From the NCBI RefSeq assembly GCF_900626145.1, contig NZ_LR130817.1:397643-461642 (forward strand): 64,000 nucleotides of DNA, written 5' to 3'. The stretch is from Intestinimonas timonensis (GTDB taxonomy: Bacteria; Bacillota; Clostridia; Oscillospirales; Oscillospiraceae). The notes under the pieces are model-generated. The model saw only the letters and a program-made list of their open reading frames with translations, had not been told where the DNA came from and did not search any database. Both the position numbers and the translations under genes were made by a program. Shown here in pieces: positions 43,650-52,513 of this stretch (the first letter of the stretch is position 1; every line of letters starts with the position of its first letter).

Positions 43650-44393
43650 TTAAAAAATTGTCGTTCCGTAGGCAGGCATAGGATTGAGCTTGTGAAGGTT
43701 GTGATCGTGCATAGAGGCAATCTTCTTGTCGATTTCCTCAATTCCACTGGTGCCATACATGATGTAAGCATCCAGGTGAGCATAGGTAAATCCAAGATTA
43801 TCCTCATCAGTTTTTCCACACAGCCCATCGGAAGGGATCTTGCTTATCAGGTTGATAGGCAGAAGAAGCTCGTACCCAATCTGGATGACTTCATGCACCA
43901 TCAGATTAGCGAGCGGGCTAAAATCGCCGGCGCTATCGCCAAACTTGGTAGAATATCCCACATAGTCTTCAGAGCGGTTGCAGGTATTAGCAACACGTCC
44001 GCCGTGAGGCAACGACTGAGAAATAGCATAGAGGGTCGCCATACGGATACGGGGAGGGAGGTTTATCCTCGTCTGATCGCTGACGTTCATATTGAGCGCT
44101 ACTTGATCACTTACCGCAGACACTGCTTTGGAGATATCGGTATAGGCGTATCTGATACCCAGAAATTCGATCAGCTGCTTGCTATCGTCCAGATCGGGCT
44201 GTTCTCCATTCGGCATCATAACACCCACTACACGCTCTTTGCCCAGTGCCTCTACGCAAAGAGCGGCGACAACGCTGGAATCTTTACCACCAGAAATACC
44301 GATCACCGCATCGCAGCCAGGGCCGTTACTTTCAAAGTAGGAACGAATCCACTGGACAATCTCATCCTTAGTACGCTTTGGGTTAGCTAACAT
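43650..44393 (-). CDS. nadE: NAD+ synthase
   Basis: 247 residues. Amidates nicotinic-acid adenine dinucleotide to NAD+. PP-loop SGGKDSSVVAAL at 34-45, substrate region NTCNRSEDYVGYSTKFGDSAGDFSP and GLCGKTDEDNLGFTY. No N-terminal glutaminase, so ammonia dependent. Start 44393 after AAAAGAGGTG. First (in map order last) of four NAD-related genes. Confidence 0.93.
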   Translation of the reverse strand: MLANPKRTKDEIVQWIRSYFESNGPGCDAVIGISGGKDSSVVAALCVEALGKERVVGVMMPNGEQPDLDDSKQLIEFLGIRYAYTDISKAVSAVSDQVALNMNVSDQTRINLPPRIRMATLYAISQSLPHGGRVANTCNRSEDYVGYSTKFGDSAGDFSPLANLMVHEVIQIGYELLLPINLISKIPSDGLCGKTDEDNLGFTYAHLDAYIMYGTSGIEEIDKKIASMHDHNLHKLNPMPAYGTTIF

Positions 44394-44409
44394 TGTGGCA
44401 CCTCTTTTC

Positions 44410-45903
44410 TCAAAAGTTTCCCTCATGAAGATTCTTGCGAACCTCATCCAGGGTATAAATTCTCAGGAGCTTGCCATCCTTGAAAACTGGCTGAAGCCAG
44501 TTCCCAACCTGCGACTCCTCCCAAGTCAAACCGTCCTGGCAGAAGAAGTTGTGGTACGTATAGTCATATACAACCTTACAGCAGCCGCGCTGAGACTTCT
44601 TGAAATGTCCGCTATCTGTCTTGGGGTTCTTAAAAATCATGATGGGCTTTCCGTCAGCATCTTCTGCATAGGTCGCTTTGACTGCGATACCAAATGTATC
44701 ACGGGTGTACGGCGCATAAGTCTTTTCGCCGCCGTCCATCGTCTCCAGACACTGCATAGAGAAAGAACCGACGCCCAGAGAAACATTGTTGATAGCGAAG
44801 CCATGCTCCATCAGGATCTTATACACTGCCTCGCACCGCTGCGGGGTAATGCTGTCGCCATACAATGCCTTGACGTGTGGATCAAGAACTTTGTAACCCT
44901 TGCTGTTCACGGTACCACCAAAAATTTCCCACAGTTTGAACACCGTCTCGGTTACAATCTCCACAGGGTTGCCGCTGTCGCCGCGAATAGCAAGACATCC
45001 ACGGTGCTCCATCACATCCTCTTTAATTACAGGGAGAATATTATTGACCAGGTTCCAATAGTCATAGCTGTCACTGACCATAGAGAAGTTTTGGTACGGA
45101 TAGATTTCTTTCAGTAGACGCCGCACGTGCGTAATCTCGTCGCCGTCAACCGCATAGTTGGAGCACATAACACTGTGCTCAGTAGAAAGAGCACCATAAG
45201 CTACTGCGTCATTCTCCACCCGGCAGGCGTAGTTGTGTTCCAGCCAAAGAATAGCCGGCACTGTAGCGGTATTAAGGAAGCTCAGGCAGAACGCAGCAGA
45301 ACTCTTGGTGGCGCTCTCCACGCTTTCCTGACCACGCATGGAAAAGTCGCCCAGTAGCTTGGCCCGTACCACATCATCGTCACAGGTAAGGGCAGCGTAC
45401 TTATTGACGATCTGCCGGTAACGATATCCAACTTCCGCTGAAATCTGAGTATGCCACATGGTACATGACAGCATTGTTTCGATAGAGTTGACCAACCACA
45501 CAAAGTTGGGATTGGTATTCGAGATCTCAATTTGCGGAACATGAATATTGGTACGGGTTCCTTCCGGCACGGCCCGGATTTCCAGAGGCAGATACCCCAA
45601 CTTATGAAGCGCCGTCAAACGCTCCACACCAACGCCGTCCGTGCCGATGGTGTTATTCAGCACCCGCTTGTATTCGGCAAGCACCTCATCCAATGAGCGA
45701 TCAAAGAAGTGAGTATTGAATGCCTCGATCAAATACTCCTGGATAAATGCCTGAAGACCGAACATTGTGACCTTCTCGGTATCAGCCAGCCGTGTCATGC
45801 GCGGGGTGTAATAAGACACCATCTTGGTCAGTGCTGCGGGGTACTGCTCTGCATGGGCAGTCTTGTAGAAGTCCAAACAGAGCAAAGGACTGTATGAAAT
45901 CAT
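44410..45903 (-). CDS. Nicotinamide phosphoribosyltransferase-like enzyme (NAMPT or Namat)
   Basis: 497 residues. NAMPT-fold signatures at the expected sites: DFYKTAHAEQYP (11-22), LGDFSMRGQES with Asp186, TEHS with His243, AIRGDSGNP with Arg307/Asp309 (Gly replaces the usual Pro308), and LYGDSI with Asp350. In salvage, NAMPT joins nicotinamide to PRPP. In the phage NARP1 pathway a NAMPT-like enzyme instead joins nicotinamide to ADP-ribose pyrophosphate. The adjacent PRPP-synthetase-like gene makes the second reading attractive; sequence alone cannot decide. Confidence 0.9.
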   Translation of the reverse strand: MISYSPLLCLDFYKTAHAEQYPAALTKMVSYYTPRMTRLADTEKVTMFGLQAFIQEYLIEAFNTHFFDRSLDEVLAEYKRVLNNTIGTDGVGVERLTALHKLGYLPLEIRAVPEGTRTNIHVPQIEISNTNPNFVWLVNSIETMLSCTMWHTQISAEVGYRYRQIVNKYAALTCDDDVVRAKLLGDFSMRGQESVESATKSSAAFCLSFLNTATVPAILWLEHNYACRVENDAVAYGALSTEHSVMCSNYAVDGDEITHVRRLLKEIYPYQNFSMVSDSYDYWNLVNNILPVIKEDVMEHRGCLAIRGDSGNPVEIVTETVFKLWEIFGGTVNSKGYKVLDPHVKALYGDSITPQRCEAVYKILMEHGFAINNVSLGVGSFSMQCLETMDGGEKTYAPYTRDTFGIAVKATYAEDADGKPIMIFKNPKTDSGHFKKSQRGCCKVVYDYTYHNFFCQDGLTWEESQVGNWLQPVFKDGKLLRIYTLDEVRKNLHEGNF

Positions 45904-45924
45904 TGTTTTACCCTCTTTTCATAA

Positions 45925-46737
45925 TCATCTGCAAATGGAGATCTTCTCGTGATCAATACGGAGGATGCTATCAGTGGCGAATACACGAGAGATAAGACCA
46001 TCTGTCAACACAGTGCCTTTCAGGATCGTATTCTCACAGTGGGTAACATAGAGCATAACTTTCTGCGCGCCGGCCTCTTTCAGAGCTTTGGCAGTATGGG
46101 TGAATGTCCCACCGCGAGAGCAGATATCGTCCACGATCAGAATATTTCTGCCGTTGACTTTCTCAGGCTCTGTCAGCTCCAGCCGCTCAATCTTTCCGGT
46201 GCGCCAGTCACGATGTTTAATGCAAAAAACATACTCCATAGGAAGAAGCTCAGAGTATCGTTTGGCGGCACCTTCATCCGGGTAACACAGCAGAGGATTC
46301 AGACCCTGACTGACCATCCACTGGATTGCATAGTCGATGTAGTGCTTCACATCCATAGTCTCAGCCCGGTTAATCAGCGCCATAGCCACATTAGAGTGGG
46401 GGTCGAGAACTTTGACAGACTCGAACCCGAGCGAATTGATAAACTCGGCGAACCACTTGAGCGTGAATACCTCGTCGCGGTTCTTCACCCTGTCCATACG
46501 GGCGTTGGGGATATACGGCATCTCCAGATAGAGGAGCGGGTTGCCGGCGCTCTTGAGGTGCTTCACCAAATACCAGAGCTGCATACACTCGGCATCATTG
46601 TCGTACATCCACCGGATGAAGTAAGCGGATTTACCCATGGCGAAAAACGTGAAGTCCAGCTTGGGAGCAATACGGATCGAAGATGTACCGTCGGGGAAAC
46701 TGGTGAAGTCGATCCTTCTATCGTCAACAAAAATCAT
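45925..46737 (-). CDS. Ribose-phosphate pyrophosphokinase-like enzyme (Prs or Adps)
   Basis: 270 residues. Tandem phosphoribosyltransferase folds with YIPNARMDRVKNRDEVF (75-91) and the PRPP loop LIVDDICSRGGTF (200-212). About 45 residues shorter than cellular Prs and without its catalytic flexible-loop and allosteric features, as for phage Prs-like proteins. Makes PRPP, or ADP-ribose 1-pyrophosphate if it is an Adps. The gene is 21 bases from the NAMPT-like gene, so both are made together. Confidence 0.88.
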   Translation of the reverse strand: MIFVDDRRIDFTSFPDGTSSIRIAPKLDFTFFAMGKSAYFIRWMYDNDAECMQLWYLVKHLKSAGNPLLYLEMPYIPNARMDRVKNRDEVFTLKWFAEFINSLGFESVKVLDPHSNVAMALINRAETMDVKHYIDYAIQWMVSQGLNPLLCYPDEGAAKRYSELLPMEYVFCIKHRDWRTGKIERLELTEPEKVNGRNILIVDDICSRGGTFTHTAKALKEAGAQKVMLYVTHCENTILKGTVLTDGLISRVFATDSILRIDHEKISICR

Positions 46738-46738
46738 T

Positions 46739-47305
46739 TCAGACCTCCCAGTTCTCCACATTGATCTGACACGCTTTCATAGCAGCCAGAGCATTGTTGT
46801 GGCTCGCCGGGGTAACGCCGGCGCAGCAGGCAGCGTCAACGGTGATTTTCGTCTCAGGCAGAAACGCTTTGACGAGCAGTGCGTTAGAGATAACGCAGAT
46901 GTCGGTGCAGAGTCCAACGAAAACGATCTCTTCAATGCGCTGCTTCCTTCTGGCAGAAAGCTCTACCAGGTAATCGCCCAACTCCACAGAGCCAAACGTA
47001 CCTTTCTGGAATACGGATACGCTTTTCCCCGCGTCGATAGCCGCATGGCTAACAGCCGTGGCAATGATATCGTCGAGCCGCCAGCCGTGAGTCCCCTCAA
47101 TGCAGTGCTCGACAGGAAGCAGCTGACCTTCTTGGGTTTTCAGGTAGTCGGCAGAACGATGGGTGTCCTTGGTAATGCAAATCAGGTCTCCGTCAAAGCC
47201 GGAAATCTTTTTAGCGACATCTCCAACAGCGGCCTGCGCCTCCGGGGTTCCGAGCGCACCATTGATGAAATCGTTTTGCATATCCACTACTACAAGAACC
47301 TTCAT
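46739..47305 (-). CDS. Isochorismatase-like hydrolase, probable nicotinamidase
   Basis: 188 residues. Catalytic set visible: Asp8 (VVDMQNDF), Lys101 (FQKGTFGS), Cys137 in GLCTDICV; DTH at 47-49 could bind the metal used by nicotinamidases. Would turn nicotinamide into nicotinate. Ends one base before the Prs-like start. Together with NadE it would complete the deamidating branch of NAD salvage, though PncB and NadD are not here. Confidence 0.82.
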   Translation of the reverse strand: MKVLVVVDMQNDFINGALGTPEAQAAVGDVAKKISGFDGDLICITKDTHRSADYLKTQEGQLLPVEHCIEGTHGWRLDDIIATAVSHAAIDAGKSVSVFQKGTFGSVELGDYLVELSARRKQRIEEIVFVGLCTDICVISNALLVKAFLPETKITVDAACCAGVTPASHNNALAAMKACQINVENWEV

Positions 47306-47318
47306 CTTAAACAACTCC

Positions 47319-48131
47319 TTAAAATGAGCACTCACACGGTAGATCATCGTCGTCCTTGATGAGCTTTCGTGCAGCGGCCCAAAATGTTTGAGGTTTGGCT
47401 TTTTCAGTGGGCGGCAACGCCTTTTCTTTGAGCTTGGCAAATTCCGCCTCAAAATCTGAAAGATAGCCTTGTTTGAGAATACTGTACCCGATTGTGTCTT
47501 CGGCCAGCTTCGCCTTTTCCCATATTTCAGGATAGAGACAATAAACAACAAACCAATGTTGTTTGCCAGCTTTCAAACACCCGGTACAATTCGCATGATT
47601 GAAAATGCTGTAGGTCTTCGGACGCTCGATCCCAACCTCCTCGATGTCATGGATAGTACGCACCTCCCATGTCAAAGGGTACTCTGTTTGGTACCCCATC
47701 GCAGCCATAATGCCAACTCTGCGCCGAATACGGTGCTGTTCATTGGCGTCAAAGCCATAGACTAATGAGATATCGTCCCTTACTTCGGGAGGATTTGCGG
47801 GATAGTGCTCGGACAGCCATTTATGGAAAGGTTCGGTCTTCAGTCTGTTAGTGCAAAAGGCGGTGGACTGAGCGCCAGCCTTAAACGCCCTGATTTCCAT
47901 ACACACGTCGAACTGATCCTTAACATCCCATCCGGGCATATTGGCGTAAGTAATGGGAACGCCCAGATAATCCGAAACCTCTTTTTTGAAACGCTTGATA
48001 TCAGCGTCTTCGGTTCGAGGACACAAATCATGATTGAGCAAGATCGTGTCCTCTGCTCCGAACTTTCTAACTACTTCTACGGCGGCAATCGCAGAGGAAT
48101 GACCGCCAGAAAAACAAACGATGTGCTTCAT
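47319..48131 (-). CDS. PP-loop ATPase of the PAPS-reductase/DndC class
   Basis: 270 residues. PP-loop FSGGHSSAIAAVE (about 6-18), then LLNHDLCPRTEDADIKRFKKEVSDYLG, FCTNRLKTEPFHKWL and CTGCLKAGKQHWFVVY with Cys pairs that may hold a cluster or persulfide. This group adenylates a substrate for sulfur or amine transfer. A cysteine desulfurase is encoded at 52.5 kb, so a sulfur-modification role is possible. Start uncertain: 48131 or 48146. Confidence 0.8.
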   Translation of the reverse strand: MKHIVCFSGGHSSAIAAVEVVRKFGAEDTILLNHDLCPRTEDADIKRFKKEVSDYLGVPITYANMPGWDVKDQFDVCMEIRAFKAGAQSTAFCTNRLKTEPFHKWLSEHYPANPPEVRDDISLVYGFDANEQHRIRRRVGIMAAMGYQTEYPLTWEVRTIHDIEEVGIERPKTYSIFNHANCTGCLKAGKQHWFVVYCLYPEIWEKAKLAEDTIGYSILKQGYLSDFEAEFAKLKEKALPPTEKAKPQTFWAAARKLIKDDDDLPCECSF

Positions 48132-48267
48132 ACCGACCACAACCATCTCGGCTGAGGTCAACCGTCTAATCCTCCCTTGCTACCGGCCAGATGGCTTTCA
48201 CGCTGTAACAGACGGCTTTACTCTACACTTATCAATCTTGTAGAAACCCGGCTTACCGGGATTGGTA

Positions 48268-48543
48268 TTAGCTCCTTTCAGATTTGTTGTTGTTAGTTTG
48301 AGAACTCTTGAAATATTTGCCGATCGTAGCGAGGGTAGCGCAGGCCAGCGGAATGAAATCCGGGGTAAAGCGCGTTGTGTTGAACATCAGGTTCATGCCG
48401 TCCGCAATGGCGCTACCGACGCATACTTTCAAAATCCAGCCACCCATCCAGGCAAAGCCGAATGTGATAACGGGGCTGAATACGAGCAGGCCGATGATAC
48501 CAACCAGCGCAGTCAGCCAACCAAGACCTTCCATTTTGCTCAT
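48268..48543 (-). CDS. Small membrane protein
   Basis: 91 residues, two membrane helices (about 8-30 and 31-50) and a basic/Asn-rich tail. Holin-like in size but no lysis gene is adjacent. Function unknown. Followed by a CCCGG/CCGGG hairpin. Confidence 0.55.
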   Translation of the reverse strand: MSKMEGLGWLTALVGIIGLLVFSPVITFGFAWMGGWILKVCVGSAIADGMNLMFNTTRFTPDFIPLACATLATIGKYFKSSQTNNNKSERS

Positions 48544-48631
48544 GACAAGTTCCTCCTTTCCTCTGTAATTACAGACACAAAATCGTATCTGCTAACCAAG
48601 TGCTGTTTTACGTTAGGAGGCAGGTGCTGCG

Positions 48632-48739
48632 CTATGCAAAGCACCCACCTCCCCGGTTCCAATGATTGTCGTCATCGCCACCCGATCCTACCGTATAAAT
48701 CAGCACCAGAGCCAAAATCAGTAGGGTGATACCGTCCAT
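48632..48739 (-). CDS. Very small membrane peptide
   Basis: 35 residues: one membrane helix (ITLLILALVLIYTVG) then an Asp/Gly-rich tail. Starts 5 bases after the stop of the upstream gene, with GGAGG within that gene's end. Real coding is plausible but unproven. Confidence 0.4.
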   Translation of the reverse strand: MDGITLLILALVLIYTVGSGGDDDNHWNRGGGCFA

Positions 48740-48742
48740 TGG

Positions 48743-49207
48743 TTACTCTGTGGCCTCCGGCAGGGCAGGGACGCTGGCATAGCTGGCTCGTGCCAGCCAC
48801 TCGTTGATGACCTTGTTGAAAGTATTGTCGTTGCCCATGTACTTCTTCAGCATGGCAGCAGTCAGGCCGGCTTCGGCACTGAATGTATCACCTGGCTGAC
48901 ACTTCACAACCGTCTTATCACCGTCATCCCAGAACACAATGGTAGCCGGGTTATGGAAAATCACATTGACGGGCATTGGCAGACGGCGAGACGCAGGCTG
49001 ACTGGCTTGGAGCTTCATTGCCGCATTCCAACCGTTGGAGAAAGGATCTCCGTTGGGAACAAGATGGGCAACAAATCCGCCGTCCGGCATACGCAGGCCG
49101 CTTAGAAGCTCATCAACGAACCGTTCAGCATCGAGAGTTACCGGGGGGGGTGCCATAACAGAGATACGGGGAGCGATGTAGGGAGTGCGGATCAAATCGG
49201 GACTCAT
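48743..49207 (-). CDS. Hypothetical phage protein with poly-C tract near its start
   Basis: 154 residues, not recognised. The sequence MAPPPVTLDAERFVDELLSG near residue 18 contains a coding-strand C8 tract (49143-49150), currently in frame; slippage would abolish the protein. Ala/Pro-rich ends, no membrane segment. Confidence 0.6.
   Translation of the reverse strand: MSPDLIRTPYIAPRISVMAPPPVTLDAERFVDELLSGLRMPDGGFVAHLVPNGDPFSNGWNAAMKLQASQPASRRLPMPVNVIFHNPATIVFWDDGDKTVVKCQPGDTFSAEAGLTAAMLKKYMGNDNTFNKVINEWLARASYASVPALPEATE
49143..49150 (-). repeat. Homopolymer tract, coding-strand C8
   Basis: Near the start of the 154-residue hypothetical gene, in frame. Confidence 0.9.
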
Positions 49208-49224
49208 AATTATTTTCCTCCTAT

Positions 49225-50139
49225 TCAGTGTGCATTGCGGTCACAGGTATTCAACACCATGACCTGGTTCCAGATATCATTACCAAGCAGACGCTTAATT
49301 TTGCTAACCGTCTTACTCGGATTATCTGACTTTTCAACCGCATACGGCCACATATGCCAGCGGATCAGCAGCGCCACAGTAAGGCGCTGGTTAGGACTGA
49401 GATCGCCGGTATAGCAGAAGCTGTCATAAGCTCCTACACGCTCATGATGATAGAAGTGGGCGATCTCAGTGGGGTTGCCTTTGATGTCATGAAATACTTT
49501 GGTCTTCTCTTTGCCAATATCGTGTAACAGTGTGGCGCGGAGCAGAGTAGCATCGGCACCTTTATAGTGGCTAATCAGATACTGCCATGCCGTCATAGAG
49601 TGCTGACCAACCGTGTACTCGTGGTGCGGGTTATCATGTTCCAGCTTGGAGAGACGAAGCATAAGGGTATCAATCTGGTCGTGGCGATCTTCGTCACCCA
49701 CGATCCTGATTTCATCCCAACCCTCCGCCATCATGGGAACATCGAATTTGAAGTACATCTTTTGGATTACAGACTCCGGGACAGAACGTTCCCGATTATT
49801 GTTGCGCTCCAAACACACTTCATAGGGCGTCGCCATGAAAAGACATACTGTACGCAAATCATGTTTGTGGAGCGCTCGGACACGATCAAGGAACCCGATA
49901 CGGCGCTTGTAGTTGATATTGGTTGCGTCGTACACCACATCCTTGCCATCCGCCAGATCCTGCAAAACCCTTTTGTGAAGGGTTTGGAAAACCAAGTCCT
50001 GTTGGGTTTGGTCGTTCTCGTCACCAAGAACTTCGACACGGATCGCATCGCTGGAGTGGACGACGGCGTTAGGGATGCTTTCGGCAGTGAATGACTTCCC
50101 GCTACCAGGGAGGCCAACCATCATGTAAAACATCGGCAT
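49225..50139 (-). CDS. Polynucleotide-kinase-like protein with HD domain
   Basis: 304 residues. Kinase domain with P-loop VGLPGSGKS (8-16) and YDATNINYKRR (70-80), as in Pnkp 5'-kinases that phosphorylate RNA ends; then an HD phosphohydrolase domain with HDIGKEK (206-212) that may take off 3' phosphates or cyclic phosphates. Start ATG 50139 after AAGGAGG. First of the contiguous RNA-repair genes with RlaP and ligase. Confidence 0.85.
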   Translation of the reverse strand: MPMFYMMVGLPGSGKSFTAESIPNAVVHSSDAIRVEVLGDENDQTQQDLVFQTLHKRVLQDLADGKDVVYDATNINYKRRIGFLDRVRALHKHDLRTVCLFMATPYEVCLERNNNRERSVPESVIQKMYFKFDVPMMAEGWDEIRIVGDEDRHDQIDTLMLRLSKLEHDNPHHEYTVGQHSMTAWQYLISHYKGADATLLRATLLHDIGKEKTKVFHDIKGNPTEIAHFYHHERVGAYDSFCYTGDLSPNQRLTVALLIRWHMWPYAVEKSDNPSKTVSKIKRLLGNDIWNQVMVLNTCDRNAH

Positions 50140-50140
50140 C

Positions 50141-50974
50141 TCATTCACCTCCTTGGATTTCCTTTAAGAAGGATCGTTTGAGAATTTCAACGGTAGCCTT
50201 TTGCAGTACCTCATTGGCGTGCTGGTTGATCGAAACAGGCACCGTATCCATATAGCGCTTTTTGTCTTCGGTCATAGATTGAATTGCAGTGCTCATCAGT
50301 GCCCGTGCTTCTTCCAAAGAGTAGCAACCGCGCTTCACCTCTTTGAGATAATCACACTGGTTACTGATAAGACAGTCAGCGTAAGGCTCGCCGGCTTCGT
50401 AACGGGTCATAAACTCCCGCAGCCGCAGAGCATGGTGAAGCTGCTTCGGGTCATACCCAAATGCCTCAATCTTGTCCATTGTGGCAGGGTAGGGGTGCTC
50501 CATTGCCTTTTGCTTTTCCAGAGCCATACCCATAATGCAGTTCATCCCGGCGTAGTTGTTGTACCGAGCGATCTCTTCACGAGCATCCAGAACAGGCTGG
50601 AAAAGATCGGCATACTCCGGGTTGATGATGGAGTAAGGGGTGAACAGGATCTCAACGAAGTTGACATTCTGCTTCTTGATACAGTCGAACATAAGGCGGA
50701 TGTCTTTGAAATCCACGTGCTCGTCGTTCTCCATAATGTGGGTAGTGCTGAGAGGTTTGGCGTTCAACACGAAATCGGAAAAGCTGGGCAACATGATTGC
50801 CTTGGTGTCAATATCGCTACCCTCATAGTCAAGGTTATAATTCTGAGAACCTTGCAGGAAGAGGCCAACCCAGCCTCCCCTGCAATGCTCCAAGACGGGC
50901 ACCAGATGTTCCCGCATCCGCGCCATAATCTTCTGGCGCTTCTGCTCATTCTGGATCAAAGTCGTCATCGTCAT
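50141..50974 (-). CDS. RNA-ligase-associated nucleotidyltransferase (RlaP-like)
   Basis: 277 residues. Polymerase-beta fold with GSQNYNLDYEGSDIDTKAI (42-60) carrying the GS and DxD metal motif, followed by an all-helical domain. Matches the RlaP family that co-occurs with RNA ligases. May repair or extend RNA 3' ends before ligation. SD AAAAAGGAG. Lies between kinase and ligase. Confidence 0.85.
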   Translation of the reverse strand: MTMTTLIQNEQKRQKIMARMREHLVPVLEHCRGGWVGLFLQGSQNYNLDYEGSDIDTKAIMLPSFSDFVLNAKPLSTTHIMENDEHVDFKDIRLMFDCIKKQNVNFVEILFTPYSIINPEYADLFQPVLDAREEIARYNNYAGMNCIMGMALEKQKAMEHPYPATMDKIEAFGYDPKQLHHALRLREFMTRYEAGEPYADCLISNQCDYLKEVKRGCYSLEEARALMSTAIQSMTEDKKRYMDTVPVSINQHANEVLQKATVEILKRSFLKEIQGGE

Positions 50975-51083
50975 ATCGCTCCTTTTTGATACAATCCCGG
51001 ATCATTCTCCGGTATAGGCTTGAGTCGAACTGCTCCATATCTGCCCAGCTTTGAAGTTGTTGATAAAGTCAAGAACGACTTTT

Positions 51084-52478
51084 TCATCCATTCTGTTCTC
51101 CAACATCCTGAGCTTCTTCCATATCAGGCGCGGCGGCGGTGTCTTTGATCAGCCCCTCCAGCGCCTTGAACGCAAAGTTTTTATGCTTATAGGCGGCGAA
51201 CTTGGGACGGTTGACAATGCGGCACACAACACCTTCCCGAACATGGGTATGGCCGACAGGATCGGGGCCGTCATAATACTGCTCGGCTTTGGTTTTAATC
51301 CATTCGCCAGCATTAGTCAGTTCGCAAGAAGTTCCTGTGAAGATTTCCTCTTCGGGAATAAGCCCCCTATACATCAGAGGAACATATTTGACGCCCATCT
51401 GTTCGCAACGATAGCGCATAAAGTCGGGCGGATACTCCACCACATCGCCGTCTTCGTTGGTCATCGTCATGCGGTAAACGAAAAGATCGGACTTGGGATG
51501 TTCCTTGCCATCGGGAGCGCAGCCATAGCTGAATGTGGTGGTTTTACCGTACTGTTTGGTAAATTCCTTGTCGTTCAGCTTAGAGTTATTTCCGGGATTC
51601 ATGATGGGCGTACCGTCATCAGTGAATCCAACGACCTCATAGTAGACTGTCTCTCCCTTGTGGAGCTTTCCTTCAAAGACCTTGGCGTGTTTCTCGCGGA
51701 AAGCGTTATTACCGTAGTAGCCTCCCTCATCGAAGGTGTCCAGAACCACGCGGCGGGTTCCGGTGACGTAGCCCCAGTCATAGATGGGCGTCCGCTTGAT
51801 CTTGGAACGAATCGCATTCGGGGTCTTACGACTCTCATAGAGCCGCTTTTCCATACCGTTCCGATATTTATAGCCCTGCAACACAGGCAGATAGCCGGTA
51901 CGCTGAGAAGTTCCGTGCATTTTCAGGGTAACTTCTACCAGATCCCCGGCATGGAATGCGGAGAGGTTGTAGGCCAACTGCTCCGTGTCAGCGTGTTCTT
52001 GGAAGAGCGGGGAGATAGGATCAGAACGCTTACGAACATGATTGCCACCCCCCCCACTACCGGAAGAGCGTTTGACGGCGGGTACGTACTTCTCGCAGAT
52101 AGTGATGCCGTTCAACACAGAGATCGTGTCGCCCTCTTGGAGTTTCTTGATATCGGTAAAAGAAGCCAAACAGGAGAGAGGGAGGAACAGACCGTCGCTC
52201 TTCTCGCCCCGGAGCTTGAGAGCCTTAATATTCCGCTTCTCCGGGTCAAGGTATCCGCCAGCCGGAGCGCCGTTCTCATCCTTACGCCGCAGCAAGTCAT
52301 TCTTCTGTGCGAACTCCAAACCGAGTTTGCCATCGGTAGGGAAGTACACGCCCAGCTGATCAGGGGCGGTGCCGAGATCCACAATCACCGTATTACCGAA
52401 GCATTCGCCACAGAGCAGCCGGTCGGCATTGGTATGCTTCCTCAGATTGTGAATCCTGGTAACATAGGCACAGTACAT
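51084..52478 (-). CDS. RNA ligase, DRB0094 (Rnl5-like) family
   Basis: 464 residues. N-terminal OB-like domain (MYCAYVTRIHNLRKHTNADRL), then the nucleotidyltransferase core: motif I KMHGTS with Lys186, motif III region YYEVVGF, motif IV REGVV, motif V AYKHKNFAF. Seals 3'-OH/5'-phosphate RNA ends. A Gly-rich hinge (139-146) is encoded by a G8 tract, in frame at present. Start ATG 52478 because GTG 52487 overlaps the AAGGAG. After the stop, about 110 bases hold only overlapping short frames. Confidence 0.92.
   Translation of the reverse strand: MYCAYVTRIHNLRKHTNADRLLCGECFGNTVIVDLGTAPDQLGVYFPTDGKLGLEFAQKNDLLRRKDENGAPAGGYLDPEKRNIKALKLRGEKSDGLFLPLSCLASFTDIKKLQEGDTISVLNGITICEKYVPAVKRSSGSGGGGNHVRKRSDPISPLFQEHADTEQLAYNLSAFHAGDLVEVTLKMHGTSQRTGYLPVLQGYKYRNGMEKRLYESRKTPNAIRSKIKRTPIYDWGYVTGTRRVVLDTFDEGGYYGNNAFREKHAKVFEGKLHKGETVYYEVVGFTDDGTPIMNPGNNSKLNDKEFTKQYGKTTTFSYGCAPDGKEHPKSDLFVYRMTMTNEDGDVVEYPPDFMRYRCEQMGVKYVPLMYRGLIPEEEIFTGTSCELTNAGEWIKTKAEQYYDGPDPVGHTHVREGVVCRIVNRPKFAAYKHKNFAFKALEGLIKDTAAAPDMEEAQDVGEQNG
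52048..52055 (-). repeat. Homopolymer tract, coding-strand G8
   Basis: In the hinge of the RNA ligase, in frame. Confidence 0.9.
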
Positions 52479-52497
52479 TATATTCACTCCTTGTTAA

Positions 52498-52512
52498 TTT
52501 ACTTTGTCGCTA
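52498..52512 (-). repeat. 15-base intergenic repeat, copy 7
   Basis: TTTACTTTGTCGCTA between the cysteine desulfurase stop and the RNA ligase start. Confidence 0.8.
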
Positions 52513-52513
52513 A

